In this document: positions 26,816 to 36,359 of the stretch, in pieces
How the letters are laid out: each line of letters begins with the position of its first letter
Position numbering within the stretch: the first letter of the stretch is position 1
Source: Bacteroidetes bacterium ADurb.Bin008
GTDB taxonomy: Bacteria > Bacteroidota > Bacteroidia > Bacteroidales > Tenuifilaceae
DNA: 53,227 nt
Assembly (NCBI GenBank): GCA_002071445.1
Contig: MWFE01000014.1
Location: 1 to 53,227, forward strand
Direction: 5' to 3'
Translations under genes and position numbers: made by a program
The notes under the pieces: model-generated
Seen by the model: the letters and a program-made list of their open reading frames with translations, nothing else
Database searches by the model: none
Told to the model about the DNA's origin: nothing

Positions 26816-27655
26816 ATGATTGAAGAAGGTGAACTAAAACATCTGTTGCTAATCGCTATCAACTCTGCATACAGGGCAGGTGCTTTAATTATGGAAGTTT
26901 ATAATTCCGGTAATTTTCAGGTTAATCTAAAATCTGATGCCACACCTTTAACACTGGCCGATAGGAAAGCAAATACCGAAATCGTTGAAGCGTTGATGAA
27001 GACCCGCATTCCTGTTCTTAGCGAGGAAGGTAGAAATTTGCTTTACGAAGAGAGGAAAGGTTGGGAGTATTTCTGGCTGGTTGACCCATTGGATGGCACT
27101 AAAGAATTTATAAAACGTAACGGCGAGTTTACTGTAAATATTGCTCTCGTTTACAATGGGTTCCCCATTATGGGAGTTGTTTTCGTACCGGTTCTTGAAC
27201 AGCTGTATTTTGGCATTAAAAATATCGGGTCTTTTAAAATCGATAAATTTATTGGTGAATTACAGGATATCGCCGAGTTAGATAAGCTGATAAGCCATTC
27301 GCCAAAACTGCCCCTGCCAAAGCATGATAAGGATTTTATCATTGTAACAAGCCGCTCGCACCCCACCGACGATACCCAAAAGTATATCGATAAGCAAAAA
27401 TTGCTTCACCCTGCCGTTAAGACCATTGCCAGGGGGTCGTCTTTAAAAATTTGCATGGTGGCCGAAGGGCAGGCCAATGTTTACCCCCGCTATGGGGTAA
27501 CTACCGAATGGGATACTGCTGCAGGGCAGGCAATTGCCGAAAATGCAGGGGTGCAGGTACTTTCGCTTGAAGATGGGCAAAGGCTTAGATACAATAAGGA
27601 AAATTTGGAAAATCCCTTTTTCATCGTCAAATTGTCTGACGACATCGTTTCTTAA
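26816..27655 (+). CDS. cysQ: 3'(2'),5'-bisphosphate nucleotidase CysQ-like
   Basis: This 279-residue Mg-dependent phosphatase of the inositol-monophosphatase fold removes the 3' phosphate from PAP/PAPS, recycling a by-product of sulfate assimilation. Motifs are ATPLTLADRKAN, LSEEGR, WLVDPLDGTKEF and the C-terminal TTEWDTAAGQAI. The length is typical of CysQ. It is monocistronic: a terminator follows at 27678-27713. No other sulfate-assimilation gene is near. Confidence 0.88.
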   Translation: MIEEGELKHLLLIAINSAYRAGALIMEVYNSGNFQVNLKSDATPLTLADRKANTEIVEALMKTRIPVLSEEGRNLLYEERKGWEYFWLVDPLDGTKEFIKRNGEFTVNIALVYNGFPIMGVVFVPVLEQLYFGIKNIGSFKIDKFIGELQDIAELDKLISHSPKLPLPKHDKDFIIVTSRSHPTDDTQKYIDKQKLLHPAVKTIARGSSLKICMVAEGQANVYPRYGVTTEWDTAAGQAIAENAGVQVLSLEDGQRLRYNKENLENPFFIVKLSDDIVS

Positions 27656-27677
27656 CCATTAATCTTTATGATAATAA

Positions 27678-27713
27678 AAAAGCCCTTTAAGGAGATTGAC
27701 CTAAAGGGCTTTT
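27678..27713. terminator. Bidirectional terminator between cysQ and dnaA
   Basis: A perfect 12-bp stem AAAAGCCCTTTA/TAAAGGGCTTTT with a 12-nt loop has A-rich and T-rich flanks, so it can act on both converging transcripts. Confidence 0.88.
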
Positions 27714-27733
27714 AAAAAATTATGAGAACAAAT

Positions 27734-29164
27734 TTAGAGTTTTAATTTCCGCTCGATATCCTCCACCTGCCCTTTGAAATGCTTATCGGTATCAATCAGG
27801 TTGTTTACCGTTTTACATGCATAAAGCACCGTAGCATGATCCTTATTACCAATCAAACTACCAATGGTAGAAAGCGATGATTTAGTAAGGTTTTTTGAGA
27901 AGTACATGGCAATTTGACGGGCCTGAACAATTTCGCGCTTACGCGTTTTGGAATGTAAAACATCGTTGGGCAGTCCAAAATAATCGCATACAACCTTCTG
28001 TATAAAATCGATGGATATCTCGCGCTTGGTATTCTTTACCAGCTTTTCAATGATTTCCGAAGCCAGTTCAATGGTTATCTGCTTGCGGTTAAGAGTTGAC
28101 TGGGCCAGCAATGATATGAGTGCTCCCTCAAGTTCGCGAATGCTATTGGTAATATTGGTGGCCAAATATTCAATCACATCCTCTCCCATTGTTATGCCAT
28201 CCTTGTAAAGTTTTTGATTTAGAATGGCAACCCTGGTTTCAAAATCGGGAACCTGCAAATCTGCCGACAGACCCCACTTGAAACGCGAAAGCAATCTCTG
28301 TTCAAGCCCTTGTAGCTCAATGGGTGGCTTATCGGAAGTCAGTATGATTTGTTTTCCTGACTGATGGAGATGATTAAAGATATGGAAAAAGGTATCCTGA
28401 GTTCTATCCTTTCCAGCGAATTCGTGAACATCATCTATTATTAACACATCTATCATTTGATAGAAATGTAAAAAATCGTTTGTATTATTGGTGCGGATAG
28501 CCTCAACAAACTGTGTTTGAAATTTTACGGCATTGACGTAGAGCACAACTTTCTCGGGCTGCTTTTCCTTAATGTGAATACCAATGGCCTGAGCCAAATG
28601 CGTTTTGCCTAACCCGGAGTTACCGTAAATAAATAGCGGGTTGAAAGCTGTTTTGCCGGGAGCATCGGCCACCGCCAATCCGGCCGAACGTGCTAACCTA
28701 TTACATTCACCCTCAACAAAATTAGCAAATGTATTGTCGGAGTTGAGCTGTGGATCAACGTGTAACTTTTTTATCCCCGGAATAACAAATGGATTTTTGA
28801 TAACGTATTCCTGACCGCCAATGGGCATGTTAAGGGGTTTATTCCTAAGCTCTGTTTTATTTTGAGTAGGTAAAACAACGGTTACAGGTTTGTTGCTCGA
28901 TACCCAGTTGGCCTCCATCACTACGTTGTACTCAAGTTTGGCCTCAGGCCCCAACTCCTTACGTAGCGTTTTGCGAAGGATATCGATAAATTGTTCTTCT
29001 AAATATTCGTAAAAAAACGGACTGGGTACTTGAATAGTCAAAATATCCTTTTCGAGTTTAACAGGCACGATTGGCTCAAACCATGTTTTGTAACTAACGG
29101 GCGGGACATTATCCTTAATAATTTCTAAACAACTACCCCAAACATCCTGAAAATCACGAGCCAT
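27734..29164 (-). CDS. dnaA: Chromosomal replication initiator DnaA
   Basis: The 476-residue initiator is complete. Domain I starts MARDFQDVWGSCLEIIKDNV. The AAA+ domain has Walker A GNSGLGKTHLAQAIG and Walker B VLIIDDVHEFAGK, and the C-terminal helix-turn-helix has the DnaA-box-binding signature DHATVLYACKTVNNL. It binds DnaA boxes and opens oriC. I find no cluster of DnaA boxes (TTATnCACA) beside it. The 29165-29531 gap upstream is very AT-rich and holds only one near-match (TGTGGAAAA near 29224), so oriC is probably elsewhere. Confidence 0.96.
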   Translation of the reverse strand: MARDFQDVWGSCLEIIKDNVPPVSYKTWFEPIVPVKLEKDILTIQVPSPFFYEYLEEQFIDILRKTLRKELGPEAKLEYNVVMEANWVSSNKPVTVVLPTQNKTELRNKPLNMPIGGQEYVIKNPFVIPGIKKLHVDPQLNSDNTFANFVEGECNRLARSAGLAVADAPGKTAFNPLFIYGNSGLGKTHLAQAIGIHIKEKQPEKVVLYVNAVKFQTQFVEAIRTNNTNDFLHFYQMIDVLIIDDVHEFAGKDRTQDTFFHIFNHLHQSGKQIILTSDKPPIELQGLEQRLLSRFKWGLSADLQVPDFETRVAILNQKLYKDGITMGEDVIEYLATNITNSIRELEGALISLLAQSTLNRKQITIELASEIIEKLVKNTKREISIDFIQKVVCDYFGLPNDVLHSKTRKREIVQARQIAMYFSKNLTKSSLSTIGSLIGNKDHATVLYACKTVNNLIDTDKHFKGQVEDIERKLKL

Positions 29165-29531
29165 TTTGTAAAAGAAATGAATAGATAAATAATTTTTTAA
29201 TCTTTTGTTTGCTGAACAAATATGTGGAAAAAAAATGAAAAAAAAATGGAAAATAACCCAAAATTCTATTTCATGTTTAATCTTTTAATAGTCATTAGAA
29301 TAATTTTCTTTCTTTTTTTTTGCTTTTACTATCTTTCTCATTATCTGTCGAATAATCGGTATTTTAGCCTAAAAAGTTGTAACCTAACCTATTGTTAAGT
29401 ACAGGTTAAACAAAAAGCTAAAAAAATAAAAGAAGGTTTTTTTTAATGCGATTGATTAGCAGGGCAATAAAAGCATCTTGTTCTATATTAACTTGTTAAG
29501 ATTTTCAAGCGTCAAAACCATCTCCAAAAAA

Positions 29532-30494
29532 TTATTTACTCTTCTTCGCTCCGAAAACTGAAAAGTGCACATATCGTTTTGGATGCTCTTTCATGTCCTC
29601 TAATAGTATTTCCAAGTTGCGCGAAGCGTTGGTCAGATTATGGTACAGAGTATCATTATTGACCAGCAATCCTACGGAACCCTCTCCCCTATTTATCCGA
29701 TCAACGATGTGATTAAAAGAGTGTATAGCCGAATCGGCCTGTATAAGGGTTGAGGCAATATTCGATCGGGTTAGCGAATCGCTGATGGAAGAGAAGTTTT
29801 GAATAATATTGGTTATGGCTACGCTATTCTTCTCCAGGTTTTTTGATATTGATTTCACGTTGACAATGATATCGTTCAACGAGCCATTTTCCTTAAGCAT
29901 AACATCAAGACCTGCGGAAATCCTTTCAATATTTTCCAGGGAAGCCGTTAGCGATTGAATGCTATGATCGATATTAGTTCTATTCTCATAGTTAAAAACC
30001 TTCTGTATAATATCCATCACCTTGTGCACATCGTCCATTAATTTCTCAGCCTTCTCCTTTACAGGAACCATCTCATGCATCAGTTGGTCAATCAAACCTG
30101 TTTCAATAGATGACAGTAACGTATCGCCCGATTTATGGAATCCATCGCCGGTTGCAACTTCCAATTTGATTGCTTTTCCTCCCATAATATTGTCGCTCAC
30201 CAACTTGGCAATGGAGTTGACCGGCACAGGGTATTTCTTTTTAACTATCATTGTTACAACAAGCCTCCCCGTATGCCCTTCCTCAAAACGAATGCTTTTA
30301 ACCGTCCCTACTTTATATCCGCTTATTGTAACGTTATCCGTTTGTTTAAGACCGTCGATACGTGAATAGATAGCATAGAATGTATTCGTTCTGGAAAAAA
30401 TGTCTTTCCCCTTTAAAAAGTTAATCCCCCAAAAAAGGACGGCAAGAGAAATGGTTGCAAAAATGCCAATTTTAGCCTCTCTGGTAATCTTCAT
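29532..30494 (-). CDS. MlaD/MCE family lipid-transport protein
   Basis: This 320-residue protein has an N-terminal membrane anchor (IGIFATISLAVLFWGINFL) and an MCE domain (about 35-120; YSRIDGLKQTDNVTISGYKVGTV). A long helical C-terminal part with heptad-like Leu/Ile spacing follows. MCE proteins form periplasmic rings that move lipids between inner and outer membrane. The permease and ATPase genes of the transporter are not adjacent. It lies 18 bases after the amidase gene, in an arrangement often seen in Bacteroidota. Confidence 0.85.
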   Translation of the reverse strand: MKITREAKIGIFATISLAVLFWGINFLKGKDIFSRTNTFYAIYSRIDGLKQTDNVTISGYKVGTVKSIRFEEGHTGRLVVTMIVKKKYPVPVNSIAKLVSDNIMGGKAIKLEVATGDGFHKSGDTLLSSIETGLIDQLMHEMVPVKEKAEKLMDDVHKVMDIIQKVFNYENRTNIDHSIQSLTASLENIERISAGLDVMLKENGSLNDIIVNVKSISKNLEKNSVAITNIIQNFSSISDSLTRSNIASTLIQADSAIHSFNHIVDRINRGEGSVGLLVNNDTLYHNLTNASRNLEILLEDMKEHPKRYVHFSVFGAKKSK

Positions 30495-30512
30495 ATAAGG
30501 TATATATTTACA

Positions 30513-31706
30513 TTAGTTATCACTAACAACTTGATTGAGCGGAATTTGCTTACCATCGCGAAAAGCAACGATGAACGCATCGGGAAACAGCTCGCGAATT
30601 TGTCTATTGAACTCCAGCGCTTCGCCGTAATTCTGCTTGCTCCCTATCAAATACTTAAATATTCCATCTGCAACATACTCTTCAATGCCATCGAGGTTTT
30701 TAAAATAGGGAGAATTGAGTGGAATCTGCTTGCCCGAAGCGGTAATCTGCACCTTAAATTGCACCCCCGTTGACGTAGAGGCGGTTGCCGGTTGATTTTT
30801 GCTTTCGGGTTGAGGAGGGTTTATTTTGGACGATGGAGTATTGCTGGCAGAACCGTTATGGTTTCTATCGAAATAAGTTTCTGTACTGCTGTTACTTCGA
30901 GCTTCTATCCGGTTTTTATAGTCTCTAAATGCTCTATATATGGCTGAAGCCAGGTAATCCTGCCCATTTTCGGTGATTAAAAACTCCTCTTCAGCTGCAT
31001 TGCTTAAAAACCCCAACTCCACCAGGACACTGGGCATAGATGCTTTCCATAGTACCAAAAAACCGGCCTGTTTCACACCCCTATCCTTCCTTTTAACCCT
31101 GTCGCGAAATTCATCCTGCAGCAGACTGGCCACAATTAGGCTTTGATCTAAAAAGGAATGCTGCATAAGATTGAAAATGATAAAGGATTCGGCAGAATTA
31201 GGATCGTACCCCTCATATTTGGTGGTATAGTCATCCTCGTAGGCAATAACCGCATTCTCGCGCATGGCCACATCCAGGTTCTCTTCCGATTTATGCAATC
31301 CCATAACATACGTTTCCGCACCAAATGGTGCCTTGCTTGGATTAGCGTTGCAATGAATGGATATGAACAAATCGGCACCGCTCTCGTTTGCAAATTTGGT
31401 TCGTTCGTCCAACCCCACAAACACATCCTCTGTCCGCGTGTAAAGCACCTCTACATCCTTGCAATGGGTAGTGATATAAGATCCAACTTTTAGCGCCACT
31501 GCAAGGGTTATATCCTTTTCAAACGCTTTCTTCCCCCTTGCACCCGAGTCTTTTCCTCCATGCCCGGCGTCAATCACCACTTTCTTAATACGATATACAT
31601 CGGTGGGATTGGATAATGCAACGTGGGAGGAAAACAGCAACCACGCAAATACTATAAACCCCAATGATTTCGTTTGAACTGTTAGGTATTTAATTATTGC
31701 AGGCAT
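30513..31706 (-). CDS. N-acetylmuramoyl-L-alanine amidase (Amidase_3)
   Basis: This periplasmic zinc amidase cleaves the amide bond between MurNAc and the stem peptide. KKVVIDAGHGGKDSGARG, the glutamate of FEKDITLAV, and FISIHCNAN carry the zinc and catalytic residues, and VLVELGFLSNAAEE ends the catalytic domain. A Ser/Pro/Asn-rich linker leads to a C-terminal domain that may bind the wall. I chose the ATG at 31706 (397 residues), giving a normal signal peptide MPAIIKYLTVQTKSLGFIVF. The frame also opens at 31751, but a TACTTTTG -7-like box at 31764-31771 would leave almost no leader there. It is divergent from the LptD-like gene. Confidence 0.88.
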   Translation of the reverse strand: MPAIIKYLTVQTKSLGFIVFAWLLFSSHVALSNPTDVYRIKKVVIDAGHGGKDSGARGKKAFEKDITLAVALKVGSYITTHCKDVEVLYTRTEDVFVGLDERTKFANESGADLFISIHCNANPSKAPFGAETYVMGLHKSEENLDVAMRENAVIAYEDDYTTKYEGYDPNSAESFIIFNLMQHSFLDQSLIVASLLQDEFRDRVKRKDRGVKQAGFLVLWKASMPSVLVELGFLSNAAEEEFLITENGQDYLASAIYRAFRDYKNRIEARSNSSTETYFDRNHNGSASNTPSSKINPPQPESKNQPATASTSTGVQFKVQITASGKQIPLNSPYFKNLDGIEEYVADGIFKYLIGSKQNYGEALEFNRQIRELFPDAFIVAFRDGKQIPLNQVVSDN

Positions 31707-31779
31707 GAACCTCAAGGACTGAAATTTTAGTAGATTTGAGCCAAAATTCATTTTATCATCTTACAAAAGTAGTACATAA

Positions 31780-34530
31780 TTGCATTTGAAATATTTTATT
31801 ACCCTAATTATTGCAATTTTTACAACCAATCCACTATGTTACTCTTCTATAACACAATGGATTAGAATTACTAATGCCGATTACCCCGACAGCACTTTTT
31901 TAACCAATCATACCTTACTTCAAAGTTCGGATACCATCATTTCAGGGCGCGATAATACAATTGGCAATTTTAATGCCACTCATAATGATTCCATCGATTT
32001 CAGTTCATCCCTCCCGGATCAACCAACCGATTCAACGGGATCAGATTACCCTTTAAAAAACCCCATTTACAGTAGTGCTGAAGATTCGTTACTCTATTCT
32101 TTAGACGGGAAAATGGTTTACCTCTACGGCAATGCCGTGGTAAAATACGAGAACATGGAGTTATCTGCCGCATACATAGAATACAACGCTGAATCCAATA
32201 TCGTATTTGCCGAGGGCCTACCCGACAGTACCGGGGCGATTGTAGGCAAACCCATCTTCAAAGAGGGAACCCATGTGTATAGGATGGAACGCATGCACTA
32301 CAATTTCAACTCAAAAAAAGCCAAGATAATCGGTGTAATTACTGAAGAAGCAGGCGGCTTCCTTCATAGCCAGGATACAAAATTGATGGATAGTAAAACC
32401 ATTAATGTGTCGGGAGGAAAATTTACCACTTGCGATTTGGATAACCCCCACTTTTACATTGCCATTACAAAAGGCAAAGTTATTTCGGGCGACAAGTTAA
32501 TTGTAGGGCCGGCATACATTGTTCTTGGAGATGTCCCTTTGCCCATTGGACTACCCTTTGGTTTTTTTCCCAATAGAAAGGGCAGATCGTCAGGTATTCT
32601 GCTTCCGGAGTACGGCGAAGAACAGAACCGGGGATTTTTTTTAAGGAATGGAGGTTTTTACCTTGGGCTTAACGACTACTTCGATCTTGGCGTAACGGGC
32701 GATATTTATACCAAAGGTTCGTGGGCTGTCAATACCCGGTCAAACTACCGTAAACGCTATCGTTATTCGGGTAATTTTTCCATCGCCATATCGGAGAACG
32801 TGTTCGGAGAAAAAGGTCAGGATGACTATATTAAAAACAGGTCTTACTGGCTCCGATGGAGCCACTCACAAGACCCAAAGGCCAGTCCAAACTCCACATT
32901 TCAGGCTTCGGTAAACTTGGGATCTCCAAACCATAATAGGTACAACGCCCGAAGCGTAGATGCATTTTTAACCAACAGCATTTCGTCCAGCATTTCCTAC
33001 TCAAAGAATTGGCCGGGTACGCCATTCAGCTTATCCGCCTCCATGAACCATTCACAAAACAATTTGGATAGCACTATTTCTCTTGGATTGCCAAAAGTTT
33101 CATTCAATATGAGCCGTATTTACCCTTTAAAGAAAAAGGATAAAATTGGCAACACTACGTGGTATGAGAATATTGGATTATCGCTATCTACACGATTCGA
33201 CAATTCAATCAGTACCAAAACCAACAAACTTTTCACCCCTGAAACTCTGAGAGAGTTTAAAAATGGGGCACAGCATAATATCCCGGTTTCCACTTCATTT
33301 AATATTTTGAAATATTTCATAATAAGCCCATCGGTCAATTACACCGAAAATTGGTACACTAAAACCATACAAAAACGCTGGGATCCCGACTCTGTTTACG
33401 TTCAATCGGGTGATACCATTCGTGGTAGAGTAGTTACAGATGAGATTCTAGGTTTTGCCCGAGCCTGGCAGTATAGCACAGGCGTATCGATGAATACCAA
33501 GATATACGGGATGTTTAGGTTTGGCCAAAACTCACCGGTTCAGGCAATCAGGCATGTAATGACACCGTCGGTGGGACTATCGTACCGCCCGGATTTTAGC
33601 CGGGAGCATTACGGTTTTTACAAAACCGTTCAAAGCGACAGCACAGGAAATAAATTTGAAACTTACTCTATTTTTGAGCAATCGTTGTTTGGAGGCCCCG
33701 GATCGGGGAAAAGTGGATTGTTGAACCTATCTCTTAGCAACAACCTGGAAATGAAAGTTCGCTCGAGCAGGGATACCACTACTAATTTTCGAAAAATTAA
33801 AATATTTGAAAACCTGTCGTTCAACACTTCTTACAATATGCTGGCAGACTCAATGAGATGGTCGCCCGTAACTTTTTCAGCCCGGACTACGCTATTCGAG
33901 AAATTCAACATCGATTTTTCGGGAACTTTAAACCCATACGCGCTGGATTCACATGGAAAAATCAGCAGGCATTTCCTCTTTACACAACACAAAACGCCTT
34001 TCAGAGTAACCAATGCCCGCGCCAGCTTTAACTTCTCGCTAAAAGGAGGGGACAAACAGGGTGGAGACCAATCGGGAAAGCCGGGATTAGGACAAATGTC
34101 CGATGTAGGGTTCACAGGTTCCGACATGGGAGATCCGCTATTTGGACAGGCCATTGGTACCGAATATTCCGATACTCAATACACCGATTATGTTGACTTC
34201 AATGTGCCCTGGTCAATACGAGTTGATTACTCTTTTAACTACGCTAAACAAACCCTGATTTCAACAATAAACCAAAGTGTAAATTTTTCAGGTGATATCA
34301 ACTTAACACCGAAATGGAAAATTGGCTTTTACTCCGGATACGACATTAAAACAAGGAAGTTGACAACCACATCCATAAATTTCTATCGCGACCTACACTG
34401 CTGGGAAATGAGGCTGTCGGTTGTGCCAATAGGATTTCTTAAAAGTTTCAGCTTTAATATAAACGTAAAATCTGCCACGCTAAAGGATTTGAAATATAGC
34501 AAGCGAAAGAGTTATCAGGACAATTTCTAA
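31780..34530 (+). CDS. LptD-like outer-membrane LPS assembly protein
   Basis: This large outer-membrane protein (916 residues) has a signal-like N-terminus (LKYFITLIIAIFTTNPLCYSS) and a beta-jellyroll region with GKMVYLYGNAVVKYENMELSAAYIEY, typical of LptD/OstA N-domains. A long beta-barrel follows and ends KSATLKDLKYSKRKSYQDNF. It should insert lipopolysaccharide into the outer leaflet with LptE. No ATG fits: a stop codon at 31777-31779 directly precedes the frame, leaving TTG at 31780 or, more naturally, TTG at 31786 (giving MKYFITL). It is transcribed divergently from the amidase. Confidence 0.85.
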   Translation: MHLKYFITLIIAIFTTNPLCYSSITQWIRITNADYPDSTFLTNHTLLQSSDTIISGRDNTIGNFNATHNDSIDFSSSLPDQPTDSTGSDYPLKNPIYSSAEDSLLYSLDGKMVYLYGNAVVKYENMELSAAYIEYNAESNIVFAEGLPDSTGAIVGKPIFKEGTHVYRMERMHYNFNSKKAKIIGVITEEAGGFLHSQDTKLMDSKTINVSGGKFTTCDLDNPHFYIAITKGKVISGDKLIVGPAYIVLGDVPLPIGLPFGFFPNRKGRSSGILLPEYGEEQNRGFFLRNGGFYLGLNDYFDLGVTGDIYTKGSWAVNTRSNYRKRYRYSGNFSIAISENVFGEKGQDDYIKNRSYWLRWSHSQDPKASPNSTFQASVNLGSPNHNRYNARSVDAFLTNSISSSISYSKNWPGTPFSLSASMNHSQNNLDSTISLGLPKVSFNMSRIYPLKKKDKIGNTTWYENIGLSLSTRFDNSISTKTNKLFTPETLREFKNGAQHNIPVSTSFNILKYFIISPSVNYTENWYTKTIQKRWDPDSVYVQSGDTIRGRVVTDEILGFARAWQYSTGVSMNTKIYGMFRFGQNSPVQAIRHVMTPSVGLSYRPDFSREHYGFYKTVQSDSTGNKFETYSIFEQSLFGGPGSGKSGLLNLSLSNNLEMKVRSSRDTTTNFRKIKIFENLSFNTSYNMLADSMRWSPVTFSARTTLFEKFNIDFSGTLNPYALDSHGKISRHFLFTQHKTPFRVTNARASFNFSLKGGDKQGGDQSGKPGLGQMSDVGFTGSDMGDPLFGQAIGTEYSDTQYTDYVDFNVPWSIRVDYSFNYAKQTLISTINQSVNFSGDINLTPKWKIGFYSGYDIKTRKLTTTSINFYRDLHCWEMRLSVVPIGFLKSFSFNINVKSATLKDLKYSKRKSYQDNF

Positions 34531-34586
34531 TAGAATACAAGCTATTTATTTTTAAAAACCACTAATGTTAACCAAAAACAACAAAA

Positions 34587-34967
34587 ATGAAGAAGATTAT
34601 CAACACCGATCAGGCTCCGAAAGCAGTTGGGCCCTACAGTCAGGCTGTGGAAGCTGGCAATTTTGTATTTATCTCAGGGCAGGTACCCATTGATCCGGCA
34701 ACCGGTCAGATCGTTCCGGGTGGTATTGCCGAACAAACCGAACAGGTTCTAAAAAATATTGGTGCCATCCTCAGCAAGGCCGGATTGACCTACGATAACG
34801 TGGTTAAAACGACATGTTTACTGAGTGATATGGAGAATTTTGTTCCCATGAATCAGGTGTATGCTCAATTCTTTTCCGGCGACAAACCCGCCAGAGCAGC
34901 CTACGGGGTGGTGAAACTACCCTTGGGAGCTTTAGTTGAAATTGAGGCCATAGCCTTTAAAGGATAG
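34587..34967 (+). CDS. ridA: RidA family reactive-intermediate deaminase
   Basis: This 126-residue cytosolic protein of the YjgF/YER057c/UK114 family hydrolyses reactive enamine/imine intermediates formed by PLP enzymes. Family signatures are QAPKAVGPYSQAVEAGNFVFISGQ, TEQVLKNIGAIL and PARAAYGVVKLPLGALVEIEAIA, which includes the substrate-binding Arg and Glu. The length is standard. A terminator at 34977-35005 separates it from the convergent ribosomal operon. Confidence 0.93.
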   Translation: MKKIINTDQAPKAVGPYSQAVEAGNFVFISGQVPIDPATGQIVPGGIAEQTEQVLKNIGAILSKAGLTYDNVVKTTCLLSDMENFVPMNQVYAQFFSGDKPARAAYGVVKLPLGALVEIEAIAFKG

Positions 34968-34976
34968 CCAAAAAAG

Positions 34977-35008
34977 CAAAGCCCCGGAGAGAATCCGAGG
35001 CTTTGTTT
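34977..35008. terminator. Terminator between ridA and rplI
   Basis: An 11-bp stem CAAAGCCCCGG/CCGAGGCTTTG with one mismatch and a 7-nt loop is followed by TTT. It lies between convergent genes and probably serves both. Confidence 0.8.
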
Positions 35009-35033
35009 CATTATCTTGTCGTATCGGAAGTTA

Positions 35034-35480
35034 CTACTCTGCAATCACCTCAAAATCGATGGTAACCTTAACATCGCGGTGCAGTTTTACTTCAGCCGTG
35101 TAGTTACCCACCTCTTTGATGTGGTCATCTTTAATGGTAATGTTCTTTCTGTCAATTTCTAACCCTTTTTCTGCAAGAGCTTCAGCAATTTGAATGGTAT
35201 TGACCGATCCGAATATTTTACCTGTCGAGCTGGTTTTTGCACCAATAATCAGCTTGATCCCTTCGAGTTGCTTAGCTACAGATTCGGCATCACCTTTTAT
35301 TTTGGCCTCTTTGTGGGCTCTTTGCTTGATATTCTCAGCAAGAACTTTTTTTGCTGAAGGGGTGGCCGAAATGGCATAGCCCTTGGGTATCAAATAGTTT
35401 CGCGCATAGCCATCCTTAACAACCACTATATCATCGGCATGCCCTAAGTTTGGGATATCTTGTTTCAAAATAATTTCCAT
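35034..35480 (-). CDS. rplI: Large-subunit ribosomal protein bL9
   Basis: The 148-residue protein has the conserved N-domain MEIILKQDIPNLGHADDIVVVKDGYARNYLIPKG, a long connecting helix and a C-domain with KIFGSVNTIQIAEAL. It binds 23S rRNA near the L1 stalk base. It is the last gene of the rpsF-rpsR-rplI operon. Confidence 0.97.
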   Translation of the reverse strand: MEIILKQDIPNLGHADDIVVVKDGYARNYLIPKGYAISATPSAKKVLAENIKQRAHKEAKIKGDAESVAKQLEGIKLIIGAKTSSTGKIFGSVNTIQIAEALAEKGLEIDRKNITIKDDHIKEVGNYTAEVKLHRDVKVTIDFEVIAE

Positions 35481-35499
35481 TGTACTAATCTCCTGTTTT

Positions 35500-35769
35500 T
35501 TATTTCAACAAGTCTGTTACAAAAGGTAGAAGTGCCAAATGGCGTGCTCTCTTCACAGCAATGGCCACTTTACGCTGATATTTAAGGGATGTTCCGGTTA
35601 ATCGCCGTGGTAAAATTCTGCCCTGCTCGTTTAAGAATTTTTTCAAAAACTCGGGGTCTTTATAGTCGATATACTTAATCTTATTCTTTTTGAAGCGGCA
35701 GTACTTCTTTTTCTTAACCTCAACCGATGGGGGGGTCAAATACCTGATTTCGCTTTGTGCCTGATTCAT
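35500..35769 (-). CDS. rpsR: Small-subunit ribosomal protein bS18
   Basis: The 89-residue protein has the bS18 core [53 protein letters not shown]. Basic residues contact 16S rRNA and bS6. It is the middle gene of the operon, with a 3-bp gap to rpsF. Confidence 0.97.
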   Translation of the reverse strand: MNQAQSEIRYLTPPSVEVKKKKYCRFKKNKIKYIDYKDPEFLKKFLNEQGRILPRRLTGTSLKYQRKVAIAVKRARHLALLPFVTDLLK

Positions 35770-35772
35770 GTT

Positions 35773-36126
35773 CTACTCCTCCGTTACATTTTGTTCAACT
35801 TTTGTCCGACGCTTTTTCTCGGCATACTCAACGGCATGTTTATCCATTCTGAACGTTAAAAAACGGATAATCCGCTCATCGCGACGGTACTGCACCTCTA
35901 ATTTTTCAATGAGTTCGCCCTCGGCTTTAAACTCAATGAGATGGTAAAATCCTGTGGATTTTTTCTGAATGGGGTAGGCCAATTTTTTTAATCCCCAGTT
36001 CTCCTCGTGTACTATTTCACCCCCATTTTGGGTGATTACACTTCTGAACTTGTCAACCGTTTCCTTCATCTGGGCCTCAGACAAAACGGGAGTTACAATG
36101 AAAACGGTTTCATACTGATTTAACAT
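35773..36126 (-). CDS. rpsF: Small-subunit ribosomal protein bS6
   Basis: The 117-residue protein has the bS6 pattern [44 protein letters not shown] and [12 protein letters not shown]. It forms a heterodimer with bS18 in the 30S platform. It is the first gene of its operon, with a good promoter match at 36165-36195. Confidence 0.97.
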   Translation of the reverse strand: MLNQYETVFIVTPVLSEAQMKETVDKFRSVITQNGGEIVHEENWGLKKLAYPIQKKSTGFYHLIEFKAEGELIEKLEVQYRRDERIIRFLTFRMDKHAVEYAEKKRRTKVEQNVTEE

Positions 36127-36164
36127 AGATTGTGTTATTTATTAGTTAAAAATTATTTGGCCTG

Positions 36165-36195
36165 CAAAAGTAGTATATTTTGTTCCAAGTGCAAA
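36165..36195 (-). promoter_or_regulatory. rpsF operon promoter
   Basis: On the minus strand, TTTG (36192-36195), a 19-nt spacer and TACTTTTG (36165-36172) match the Bacteroidota primary-sigma consensus exactly. Transcription would start about 30 bases before rpsF. Confidence 0.65.
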
Positions 36196-36359
36196 CATTT
36201 TGTAAAAATTATTTTTAATAAGCTGTCCTTCGTAAACAACTATTCATATAAAACCGAAAATAACGATTCAGTTTATAGAATCTTTGGCTAAGGAACATTT
36301 AAAATTTTGCTTTACTTTGCTGCTGTATAACTGAATATAGTACTTCAAAATGTCCAACA

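Noticed and set aside
29165..29531. oriC next to dnaA
   Set aside because: It is AT-rich, but only one imperfect DnaA-box-like site is visible, with no cluster.
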